NCBI RefSeq assembly: GCF_020010925.1
Contig: NZ_JAGJBZ010000001.1
Span: 1,364,001 to 1,428,000, forward strand
Reading direction: 5' to 3'
DNA: 64,000 nucleotides
From: Streptomyces griseiscabiei
Lineage (GTDB): Bacteria; Actinomycetota; Actinomycetes; Streptomycetales; Streptomycetaceae
The notes under the pieces: model-generated
What the model was told of the DNA's origin: nothing
What the model saw: only the letters and a program-made list of their open reading frames with translations
Databases searched by the model: none
Shown here: in pieces, positions 41,892 to 49,755 of the stretch
Numbering within the stretch: position 1 is the first letter of the stretch
Layout of the letters: each line of letters opens with the position of its first letter
Translations under genes and position numbers: made by a program

Positions 41892-44660
41892 CTAGGCCGA
41901 GGTGGCCTCGCCCTCGAGGCGCAGGGTGCGGATCTCCTTGCGGGAGGAGATGCCGAGCTTGGAGAACACCTTGCGCAGATGCCATTCCACGGTGTGGGGG
42001 CTGAGGAACAGCTGTGTGCCGATCTCGGGGTTGGTGAGGCCCTCGCCGGCGAGCCGGGCGATCTGGGCCTCCTGCGAGGTGAGGGCCGTGGGCTCCGAGA
42101 TGGTGTGTCTGCGGACCTTCGCCCCGGTGGCCTGCAGTTCACCGCGGGCGCGTTCGGCGAAGGCCTCGGCCCCGATCCGGCTGAACGTGTCGTGGGCGAC
42201 GCCGAGTTGGGCGCGGGCGTCGACCCGGCGGTTCTCCCGGCGGAGCCATTCGCCGTACAGGAGCTGGGCGCGGGCCAGTTCCACGCGGACCCGGGTCCGG
42301 CTGAGCCGGTCGATCGCCTCGCGGTAGAGGTGTTCCGCGGTGTCGCCTTCGCTCAGGAGCGCCCGTGAGCGTGCTTCCACGCCCAGCGCCCAGTCCGTAC
42401 CGCTGGCCCGGGTCGTCTCCGCGAGCCGCTCCAGTGCGTCGGTGGCCGCCTGCGGCAGTCCGCTGCGTACGGCCGCCTCGATCAGCTCGATCAGGCCCCA
42501 GCGCGGGGAGGTGAACTCGTACGGGTGGGCGGCGGCCTCCCGGGCGGCGGCGAGTGCCTCCGTGTAGCGGCCGAGGCCGTTGCAGAGCACCGCGTGGTAG
42601 CAGTGCGCGACGGTGACGGTGGCACCCTGGCCGCGTGGCACGGCCTCGCCCAGGATCGCGTCGAGCAGGGTGCGGGCCTCGTCCTCGCGGCCGCGCCAGG
42701 CGGCCAGGCCGAGCGGCAGTACCCGCGCCGGGGTGCTGCCGATCGCCGCGCAGACCGTGCCGACCTCCTCCACCAGCGCGGCGGCGGCCGTCAGTTCACC
42801 GGCGAGGAGGTGCGTGTGCGCGCGGGACTCCAGCACGTCGGGGAGCACACTGAGCGCGCCGGCCCGGCGGACGAGCGTCAGCTGGCGGGTGGCGACCAGG
42901 TGCCAGCGTTCGTCGTCCCACAGGTCCGAGGCGATGACCCCGGCGAGCCAGAGCCGGTGCAGCGCCTCCTGGACGGGGATGTCCTCGTCGCAGCACGCCG
43001 CGAGGACGTCCCGCATCCTCGGCACCGCCGCCGCGTAACCGTCGGTGAGCCGCACGGCGACGGCCTCCAGCAGCCGGTCGGACAGGCGTGCCGGCCGCTC
43101 CGGCACCGCTGCGCGGGCGGCCGCGCACACCTCCCGCAGCCCCGGTCCCTGGGCCAGACGGCCGGCGAAGATGGCCGCCGCGACGGCGTCCAGATAGGTG
43201 TCGCGGGCCAGTGCGGCATCGAGCGGCCCGAACCGCCGGGCGGCGCTGAGCAGCAGCGAGGGAGCCTCTCTGCCACGGTTCTGGGCGAACGCGATCTCGG
43301 CGCGCAGGACGTCGATCCGCGCGCGCCCGAGCTCGTCGAGGGGGCCGGCCTCCGCCGTGGCGAGCAGGGTGGCGGCAGGTTCGAACGCGCCCGCGTGGAG
43401 CGTCGCCCGCGCGGCGTCCACCGCGCGCTGGGCGCGCCGGGCGGGATCGCCGGTCAGCTCGGTCGCGCGCCGGAGGAACGCGGCCGTCGCCGCGATGCCG
43501 CCGCGGGCCTGTGCCCGGTCGGCGGACCGCTCCAGTTCCGCCGCCACCGTCTCGTCGGGTCCCGGGGTCGCCCCGGCCAGGTGCCAGGCCCGGCGGTCGG
43601 GGTCGAGACGGGCGTCGGTCGCCCTCGCCAGGGCCCGGTGCGCCTCGCGGCGCTCGTCCTGGCTCGCCGCGCGATAGGCGGCCGAGCGCACCAGGGGGTG
43701 CCGGAAGCGGACCCGGGTGCCGAGGGTGATCAGCTCGGCGGTGTCGCCGTGCGCCAGGGCGGAGTCGACGTCGATGCCGAGCGACTCGGCCGCGCGCCGC
43801 AGCAGGGTCACGTCCCCGACGGGCTCGGCGGCGGCGGTGAGCAGCAGACGCCGGGACTTCGCGGGCAGCGACCGGACCCGATCGACGAATCCCTGTTCGA
43901 TCTGGCTCGGCAGTGGACCGGCGTCCGGGCGGCCGAAGCCGCCGGCCAGTTCTCCGACGGCCAGTCGGCGGGGCAGTTCCAGCAGGGCCAGCGGATTGCC
44001 GCCGGACTCGGCGACGATGCGTTCGCGCACCCGCTGGTCGAGGGGACCGGTGACGGCCGAGTCGAGGAGTGCGCGGGAGTCGCTCTCGGCGAGTCCCGTC
44101 ACGGGCAGCTCCGGGAGGCCGCCGAGGGCTTCGCCGGGGCCGGGCTCGCGGACGGCGAAGACCAGGACGACCGATTCCGCGAGCAGCCGACGGCCGACGA
44201 AGGCCAGGGTCTGGGCCGAGACGTGGTCCAGCCACTGGGCGTCGTCGACGAGGCAGACCAGCGGCTGGTCGCCGCCGGCGTCCGCGAGGAGGCTCAGGGT
44301 GGCCAGACCGACCAGGAACCGGTCCGGCGCGGCACCGGCCCGCAGTCCGAAGGCCGTGCCGAGCGCGTCGCGCTGTGGGCCGGGCAGCCGGTCGAGGCCG
44401 CCCAGCAGCGGGGCGCAGAGCTGGTGCAGTCCGGCGTAGGAGAGTTCCATCTCGGACTGGACTCCGGCGAGGCGGAGCGTGCGGCAGCCGTCGGTGCGGT
44501 CGAGGAGGAACCGCAGCAGTTCGGTCTTGCCGATGCCCGCCTCACCGCGCAGGACCAGGACCCCGCTGCGGCCGGACCTGGCGCCGGCCAGCAGGTCGTC
44601 GAGTGCCCGGCACTCGTGTTGTCTGCCGAGGAGTCCGGCTCGTGAACCGCTCCTCGCCAT
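41892..44660 (-). CDS. LAL-type LuxR-family regulator (large ATP-binding)
   Basis: 922 residues. N-terminal AAA/NB-ARC-like ATPase with Walker A GEAGIGKT (39-46) and Walker B CLVDDAQW; a long helical TPR-like middle; C-terminal LuxR HTH (LTSQEAQIARLAGEGLTNPEIGTQLFLSPHTVEWHLRKVFSKLGISSR). Such proteins switch on secondary-metabolite or catabolic genes. It lies 78 nt downstream of the hydrolase in the same direction, so partial read-through from the lipid operon is possible. Confidence 0.92.
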   Translation of the reverse strand: MARSGSRAGLLGRQHECRALDDLLAGARSGRSGVLVLRGEAGIGKTELLRFLLDRTDGCRTLRLAGVQSEMELSYAGLHQLCAPLLGGLDRLPGPQRDALGTAFGLRAGAAPDRFLVGLATLSLLADAGGDQPLVCLVDDAQWLDHVSAQTLAFVGRRLLAESVVLVFAVREPGPGEALGGLPELPVTGLAESDSRALLDSAVTGPLDQRVRERIVAESGGNPLALLELPRRLAVGELAGGFGRPDAGPLPSQIEQGFVDRVRSLPAKSRRLLLTAAAEPVGDVTLLRRAAESLGIDVDSALAHGDTAELITLGTRVRFRHPLVRSAAYRAASQDERREAHRALARATDARLDPDRRAWHLAGATPGPDETVAAELERSADRAQARGGIAATAAFLRRATELTGDPARRAQRAVDAARATLHAGAFEPAATLLATAEAGPLDELGRARIDVLRAEIAFAQNRGREAPSLLLSAARRFGPLDAALARDTYLDAVAAAIFAGRLAQGPGLREVCAAARAAVPERPARLSDRLLEAVAVRLTDGYAAAVPRMRDVLAACCDEDIPVQEALHRLWLAGVIASDLWDDERWHLVATRQLTLVRRAGALSVLPDVLESRAHTHLLAGELTAAAALVEEVGTVCAAIGSTPARVLPLGLAAWRGREDEARTLLDAILGEAVPRGQGATVTVAHCYHAVLCNGLGRYTEALAAAREAAAHPYEFTSPRWGLIELIEAAVRSGLPQAATDALERLAETTRASGTDWALGVEARSRALLSEGDTAEHLYREAIDRLSRTRVRVELARAQLLYGEWLRRENRRVDARAQLGVAHDTFSRIGAEAFAERARGELQATGAKVRRHTISEPTALTSQEAQIARLAGEGLTNPEIGTQLFLSPHTVEWHLRKVFSKLGISSRKEIRTLRLEGEATSA

Positions 44661-44738
44661 GGCCGCTCCCCGGTCCGAACGCTTCGACCGGTATGGTAAT
44701 ACGCCTTTCGATCGTGACGCCCGAGTACGGGTGGGCGG

Positions 44739-45698
44739 TCAGGGACTCGGGTGGTCCGTGGCCGGTCGTAGGTGGTCGTCGGCCGCGGGTGCGGCGAGAT
44801 GGGTGCGGACGATACCGATCACGGTGTCGGTGGTGCGGTCGAGGTACGTGCGGCCGTCGGGCAGCCGGGTGTCCGGGCTGATGTAGCTGCGCGGGCCGAG
44901 ATGGGTGGCCGGGTCGAGCCGGTGCACGGTGATCCGGCCCGCGCGGCGGGCGCGGTTCCAGCCGCTGCGGCGGAACAGGGGCATGCGCTGCGGGAAGATC
45001 CAGGTGCCGACCCGCTCGATCCGGTCGTTCGCGCTGGTCAGCTGGTGCAGGTGCACGGCGTGGGTGAGGTCGTTGGCACCGTTGTGGAACCCGCCGAGGG
45101 TGATGACGACGAGCGGTGCGCGCAGCCGGGTGTGGAGTTCGTCGATCGCGCCGGTGGCGACCTGCGCGCCCCCGCTGTAGCTCAGCAGCACCACGGGGAT
45201 GCCGCTGTCGGGCGGATACCCGGCGAGCCGGAGCTGGGTGGCGATCTGGGAGCCGACGGCCCGGTTGTAGAGCGGGCGGTAGCGGTGGTCGGCGGCGACG
45301 AAGACCTGCATGACGTTGTGCAGGAACAGCAGCAGACCGGCGTGCCTGCGCAGCCACGCCCACACGGGCCGGTCGGCGAGCGGGTCGGCCAGCGGCGAGT
45401 ACGGCTGCACCTGCCCCAGCACCCGCAGCTCCGGCGCCCCGGCGAGCACGGCCTTGACCAGCTGACCACCGTCCCGGGTGTCCCGGAAGCGCCGCTTGCC
45501 GATGCCGTCCAGATAGACCAGGTACGCGGCCGGAGGTCTGTCGGGGGCGGCGCCCCGGGCGTAGGGGACGCCGTCGGGGAGTTCGGTGACGGGGTCGCGC
45601 CAGCCCGCGCTGTAGGCGAGCACCTCGTAGCGGGCGAGCAGGCCCTCGGCGATCAGGACCGGTCCCAGCGCGCAGATCCAGAGCACGAGGTCGTTCAT
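44739..45698 (-). CDS. Alpha/beta-hydrolase-like protein, N-terminal membrane anchor
   Basis: 319 residues. It begins with a hydrophobic segment (LVLWICALGPVLIAEGLLARY) that may anchor it. A nucleophile-elbow-like LLSYSGGAQVATGA (SYSGG) and VVITLGGFHNGANDLTHAVHLHQLTS follow, the latter offering a possible Asp/His. A lipase or esterase role is likely but not certain. ATG 45698 overlaps the stop of the upstream membrane-protein gene (ATGA). Last gene of the patatin-glycosyltransferase operon. Confidence 0.75.
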   Translation of the reverse strand: MNDLVLWICALGPVLIAEGLLARYEVLAYSAGWRDPVTELPDGVPYARGAAPDRPPAAYLVYLDGIGKRRFRDTRDGGQLVKAVLAGAPELRVLGQVQPYSPLADPLADRPVWAWLRRHAGLLLFLHNVMQVFVAADHRYRPLYNRAVGSQIATQLRLAGYPPDSGIPVVLLSYSGGAQVATGAIDELHTRLRAPLVVITLGGFHNGANDLTHAVHLHQLTSANDRIERVGTWIFPQRMPLFRRSGWNRARRAGRITVHRLDPATHLGPRSYISPDTRLPDGRTYLDRTTDTVIGIVRTHLAAPAADDHLRPATDHPSP

Positions 45699-46183
45699 AC
45701 GGTCACCTCCGGCGTCCGGGTCGCGCTGACCCGTACGACCAGCCGGCGTACGGCCTCCACGGTGACGCCGAGGCCGGTCCCGGCGACGGCGACGCATCCG
45801 GCGGCGGTCCACCAACCGAGCCCGGACGCCGTCGCCAGCGCGCCCGCGAGCCCGGCGCCGACGCCCACGAAGAGGACCATGTGCAGCAGGGGCCCGAGCA
45901 GCGGGAACGCGAGGACGGCGGAGAGCAGCAGCGGGACGAGCAGGCTCGGCGTCCACGACAGTCCGCTCTCCGGCGGCGGGGCGGACCCGAGCAGTTCGGC
46001 GAGGGTCCAGGCGGTCAGCGGCCACAGCGCGAGGACGGCGCCCTCGACGAGACCGGCGGCCACCAGCAGCCCGGCCACGAAGGTCCGCGACATGCCGGGG
46101 CGGCGCGACACCAGGGGCACGATGCGCCCGGCGGCCTCCGAGAGCCCGGCGAACACCAGCAGCAGGACGACGGCGGTGGTCAT
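45695..46183 (-). CDS. Integral membrane protein, unknown function
   Basis: 162 residues, mostly hydrophobic, with four or five segments (AVVLLLVFAGLSEAAG, FVAGLLVAAGLVEGAVLALW, LLVPLLLSAVLAFPLLGPLLHMVLFVGVGAGL, AAGCVAVAGTGLGVTV). No motif recognised. It sits between the glycosyltransferase (3-nt gap) and the hydrolase (4-nt overlap), so it works with them. Confidence 0.75.
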   Translation of the reverse strand: MTTAVVLLLVFAGLSEAAGRIVPLVSRRPGMSRTFVAGLLVAAGLVEGAVLALWPLTAWTLAELLGSAPPPESGLSWTPSLLVPLLLSAVLAFPLLGPLLHMVLFVGVGAGLAGALATASGLGWWTAAGCVAVAGTGLGVTVEAVRRLVVRVSATRTPEVTV

Positions 46184-46186
46184 CGC

Positions 46187-47410
46187 TCAGCCTCGCCGTG
46201 ACGGGTCGACGGGCGCCTTCCGCCGGGCCGGGCCGGGCGCGCGCAGACACCTCTCCAGTTCGTCGGCGGCCCTCAGGTGGCCGCCCGCCTCGTGCTGCGC
46301 GGTCCGCAGCCCGGCCGCCGCCGTCCGGAAACCGGGCTCGTGGAGCAGCCGCCGGGCCAGAGCGCGCACGGTTCCCTTGGCGACGTCCTCGGTACGCATC
46401 GACAGACCCGCGCCGAGTTCGACGACCCGCCGGGCCACCAGCGGCTGGTCGGCGCCCTGCGGCACCACCAGCAGCGGCACACCGGCGTACAGGGCCTCGT
46501 TGACGCTGTTCATGCCGCCGTGGGTGACGAACAGCGCGGCACGGGCCAGCACCTCCGGCTGCGGGACGAAGCGGTACGGCAGGACGTTGGCCGGCAGCGG
46601 TCCCAGCGCGTCGGGGTCGGTCTGGCCGGTGGACACGAGCACGGTGCCGCCGAGCGGGGCGAGCGCGGTGGCGAAGGTCCGCAGCAGCTGGGGATCCGCG
46701 TTGAACACCGTGCCCAGCGAGGCGTACAGCACCGGGTCCTGGAGCCGGTCGAGGGGGAACGACGGGTCGGCCGGGCGGGCGCCGATGCTCGGGCCGACGA
46801 AACGGTAGGAGGCGTCGAACTCCTCCGCCGCGGGCTGGAACTCCCGTGCGGTGTAGACCAGGTTGAGCGGCTGACGGATGTTCGCCACGTCCAGCAGGGG
46901 CAGCCCGCCCGCGGCGAACCGCCGGTGCAGCTCCCAGCGGGCCCGCAGATAACCCCGGAGGCTGCGGGGCCGGGCCCGCGCCGCCGCCAGCAGCTCCCAG
47001 GAGCCATGGGTGGGGCTGGGCACCTGCCGGCCGAAGGCGAACGTGGTGAACGACGAGACCGCCGGGACCCCCAGCTCACGGGCGGCGATCGCGCCCCACA
47101 GACAGGCACTGTCGTGCACGATCAGGTCGGGCGGGTCACGACGGAGGTCGGCGAGCACGCCGGGCAGCCAGCGGACGGCGGTCTCCGCGAGCGCCTCCAT
47201 CCACGTCAGCGGCGTCGGCGGGTCGGGGAACGGCGGGTTTCCCCCGGGGTAGTCCAGCACGGTCGCGCCGACGGCCTCGATCTCCGCGCGGAACGCGGGC
47301 GCGGCGTGGTACGTGACGGTGTGACCGCGCCGCACCAGCTCGGCCACCAGCGGCAACGTCGGATTGATGTGCCCGTGCATGCTGATGTTGAGGAACGCGA
47401 TGGTGCTCAC
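46187..47410 (-). CDS. MGT/UGT-family glycosyltransferase
   Basis: 407 residues of GT1. N-terminal acceptor domain starts TIAFLNISMHGHINPTLPLVAELVRRGH; the C-terminal donor domain has LYASLGTVF, VPQPEVLARAALFVTHGGMNSVNEAL and GVPLLVVPQGADQPLVA. It transfers a sugar from a nucleotide sugar to a small hydrophobic acceptor (macrolide, sterol or lipid). ATG 47410 overlaps the patatin stop. With patatin and lipase neighbours a glycolipid or sterol substrate is plausible. Confidence 0.92.
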   Translation of the reverse strand: MSTIAFLNISMHGHINPTLPLVAELVRRGHTVTYHAAPAFRAEIEAVGATVLDYPGGNPPFPDPPTPLTWMEALAETAVRWLPGVLADLRRDPPDLIVHDSACLWGAIAARELGVPAVSSFTTFAFGRQVPSPTHGSWELLAAARARPRSLRGYLRARWELHRRFAAGGLPLLDVANIRQPLNLVYTAREFQPAAEEFDASYRFVGPSIGARPADPSFPLDRLQDPVLYASLGTVFNADPQLLRTFATALAPLGGTVLVSTGQTDPDALGPLPANVLPYRFVPQPEVLARAALFVTHGGMNSVNEALYAGVPLLVVPQGADQPLVARRVVELGAGLSMRTEDVAKGTVRALARRLLHEPGFRTAAAGLRTAQHEAGGHLRAADELERCLRAPGPARRKAPVDPSRRG

Positions 47411-48561
47411 AGCCCTGCCTCCACGGTCGGGGTAGAAGTCGATCTCGATGTCGGTGCCGGTGCCGATGTCGGTGCCGATGTCGGTGCCGATGTCCCGCCC
47501 GGGCGGGAGGGTGCGGTCGGAACGGCCGGGGCGGGGGAAGCGGCACCAGCGCCGGGCGGGGCCGGGGCGGGTCCGGCGGGTCCGGCGGGAGAGCCCTGCG
47601 TGACTCGGCCGGCGGACGGGCCCGGACCGGCGGCGGCACGCCGACCGGCGGACGCGCGCCGACCGGGACCGGTGGGCCTTCCCCGGTCGGCCGGGGCTGT
47701 CGTGATGTTGTCGACCCGGTACAGGCCGGGTCCGTTGACGCGCAGTTCGTCGAGGAAGCGGCCCGCCGTGCGGGCGGCGGTGCCGATCAGCCGCTGGGTG
47801 TGGCCGAAGTCCCAGGGGGCGGGCCAGGTCTCGATGCCGGTGGGCAGTACGACGGTCGGGATGTGCCGGGACACCTCGTGCAGATCGCGCTCGATCTGGT
47901 GGCGCAACAGCAGCAGCCCGGCCCGGGAGGCGATCGCGCCGGCCCGCGCACGCGGTTCGACGGGGCGCAGCGGCGAGCTCTCCGGGCCGGTCGACAGGAC
48001 GACCACACTGGCCGCGCCCGCCTGCAGCGCGGCCAGCACCGGCACATAGGCGACCACCCCGCCGTCGACCAGCGTCCGGCCGTCGCGGGCCACCGGCGGC
48101 AGCACCCCGGGGATGGCGGCACTCGCCAGCAGCGCCGACTCCAGGTCGCCGCGGTCGAGCGCCACCGGGGCGCCGGTGACCAGGTCCATCGCCACGGCGG
48201 TGAACGGAATGGCCAACTCCTCGATCCGTGACGGCAGTTCGGCCCGCGCGATCAGCCGGCGCAGGCCGCGGTCGGTGAAGAGGCTGGTCCGGGAGGACAG
48301 ATAGCCGAGCGGATACACCTCACGGCGGCGCAGCCGGGTCCACACATGGTCCAGCCAGGGCGCGGCCCGGTCGGGATGGGCGGCGGCGATGGCCCCGTTG
48401 AGGGCTCCCACCGAGGTACCGATGATCATGTCCGGGGTGAACGCGCGCTGTTCCAGCGCGTACCCGACGCCCACATGGGCCGCGCCGAGCACGCCACCGG
48501 CACCCACCACCGCGGCCACGGGGCGGGGCAGGGCCCGCAGGCCCACCGAGGAGTCGCTCAT
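47407..48561 (-). CDS. Patatin-like phospholipase with Pro/Ala/Thr-rich tail
   Basis: 384 residues. The catalytic dyad is readable: oxyanion loop GAGGVLGAAHVG, nucleophile GTSVG and Asp in LVDGGVVAYVPV. After about residue 290 the protein becomes a low-complexity Pro/Ala/Gly/Thr tail with APTS repeats, encoded by 12-bp DNA repeats. It would release fatty acids from phospholipids. It lies 15 nt after the small gene and overlaps the glycosyltransferase start, inside one operon. Confidence 0.92.
   Translation of the reverse strand: MSDSSVGLRALPRPVAAVVGAGGVLGAAHVGVGYALEQRAFTPDMIIGTSVGALNGAIAAAHPDRAAPWLDHVWTRLRRREVYPLGYLSSRTSLFTDRGLRRLIARAELPSRIEELAIPFTAVAMDLVTGAPVALDRGDLESALLASAAIPGVLPPVARDGRTLVDGGVVAYVPVLAALQAGAASVVVLSTGPESSPLRPVEPRARAGAIASRAGLLLLRHQIERDLHEVSRHIPTVVLPTGIETWPAPWDFGHTQRLIGTAARTAGRFLDELRVNGPGLYRVDNITTAPADRGRPTGPGRRASAGRRAAAGPGPSAGRVTQGSPAGPAGPAPAPPGAGAASPAPAVPTAPSRPGGTSAPTSAPTSAPAPTSRSTSTPTVEAGL
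47445..47494. repeat. 12-bp tandem repeats in the patatin tail
   Basis: GATGTCGGTGCC repeated three times plus partial units. In the patatin frame it codes APTS repeats. Copy number may vary by slippage. Confidence 0.8.
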
Positions 48562-48576
48562 GTCGACCTGCCTTTC

Positions 48577-48792
48577 TCAGTCGCCGTGAGGTACCTGAGA
48601 CACGTGAGGTACCTGAGCCAGGGGCCGTCCTAGGGACCGTCTGCGGACTCCCGGTGGCTCCGGGCGCAAGGTGATCCACCGTTCGTCGAGGAACTTCCGG
48701 GCACCCTCCGGACCCGGCCCGTACAGGAAGGGCGGCACGGGCGCCGTGTCCGCCGGTTCCTGAGCCGCGGTCTCAAGAACGTGCTTCGTCAT
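48577..48792 (-). CDS. Short protein resembling the N-terminus of an alpha/beta-hydrolase
   Basis: 71 residues starting MTKHVLETAAQEPADTAPV, then PPFLYGPGPEGARKFLDE. This resembles the lead-in of fold-3 alpha/beta-hydrolases (pattern PPFL..LGPEGAR..LD), but no catalytic part follows, and the second half (RPEPPGVRRRSLGRPLAQV) is unrelated. It is either a truncated gene or a short product in its own right. AGGAG lies 7 nt before ATG 48792. It is the first gene behind an ECF41-type promoter and heads the patatin operon. Confidence 0.6.
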   Translation of the reverse strand: MTKHVLETAAQEPADTAPVPPFLYGPGPEGARKFLDERWITLRPEPPGVRRRSLGRPLAQVPHVSQVPHGD

Positions 48793-48838
48793 CGCCGCAC
48801 TCCTCGGATCGGCGGGCCACCGCCCGCTGTCACCTCTA

Positions 48839-48866
48839 TGACCGGACACCCGCCGAAGGTGTGACA
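48839..48866 (-). promoter_or_regulatory. ECF41-type promoter E
   Basis: On the minus strand: TGTCACA, 17 nt, GTCA; 46 nt before the start at 48792. It would drive the five-gene lipid/glycosyltransferase operon. Confidence 0.75.
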
Positions 48867-49038
48867 CGCACGGAAGGCAACGTGCGGCGGCGGTGGCCCG
48901 GCGCCCGGCCACGCGGCGGGCCGGGCACGACCACGGAGGTGCCCACGGGGTCCCAAGGGCGCGGCCGGGCGCTCGCGGGCGCGAGGTTGGTGGGCGACAG
49001 CCTTCCCCGCCCCTGGGCGCCGAGCAGAGGAGCCGGTC

Positions 49039-49755
49039 GTGGACACCCATCTGGCCCGAGCCGGGCATGACCGCACGCGAGCCGTGACGACGGCCGAGGT
49101 GACGACCAAGGCGACGACCGAGGCGACGATCGGTGAGCCGGACCCGGCGGTGTCGGTGTTCGTGCTGGCCAGACCAGGACTGCTCAGGATCGCCCGGCGG
49201 ATCCTGGGGGACGCGAACGACGCCGAGGACGTCATCCAGGAGGCATGGCTGCGCTGGCAGGGCACCGACCGCGCGCTCGTCGTGAATCCGACGGCACTGC
49301 TGCGCACGACGACCGTCCGGCTCGCGATCAATGTCGTCCAGTCGGCCCGGCGGCGCCGGGAGTCCTGCGCCAGCCCCTGGCTCCCGGAGTTCACGGACGG
49401 CCACGCGACCCCGGAGGCCCTGGCCGAGCGGCGGGACGCCGCCGAGCGGGCGGTCCTGCTGCTGATGGAGACGCTGACGCCGAGGCAGCGGGCGGTCTAT
49501 GTCCTGCGCGAGGGCTTCGGCTGCTCCTACGGCCGGATCGCCGAGCTCCTGTGTCTCACCGTCGCCAACACCAGACAGCAGGTCGTTCGAGCCCAGCGGC
49601 GTCTCGCGGCGGGCGGTCGCGGGCAGCCGGTGGACTCCGTCGCGCACCGGCGGCTGGTCGAGGCGTTCCTCACGGCAGCTCACTCCGGTGACCTGGACCG
49701 TCTGGAGCGGGTTCTGTGTGCGGACGCCGGCTGTACTCCTGCTCGGTCGGCTTGA
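49039..49755 (+). CDS. ECF41-like sigma factor lacking the C-terminal regulatory domain
   Basis: 238 residues. Region 2 reads LLRIARRILGDANDAEDVIQEAWLRWQ; region 4 reads LTPRQRAVYVLREGFGCSYGRIAELLCLTVANTRQQVVRAQRR. The linker has the ECF41-like WLPEF. Only the first helix of the SnoaL-like domain remains (HRRLVEAFLTAAHSGDLDRLERVL) before an unrelated end and a stop, so both ECF41 control motifs (DGGG and NPDKL) are gone. GTG 49039 has GAGGAG 7 nt upstream. The last 86 nt overlap the 3' end of the cytochrome b gene on the other strand. Confidence 0.87.
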   Translation: MDTHLARAGHDRTRAVTTAEVTTKATTEATIGEPDPAVSVFVLARPGLLRIARRILGDANDAEDVIQEAWLRWQGTDRALVVNPTALLRTTTVRLAINVVQSARRRRESCASPWLPEFTDGHATPEALAERRDAAERAVLLLMETLTPRQRAVYVLREGFGCSYGRIAELLCLTVANTRQQVVRAQRRLAAGGRGQPVDSVAHRRLVEAFLTAAHSGDLDRLERVLCADAGCTPARSA

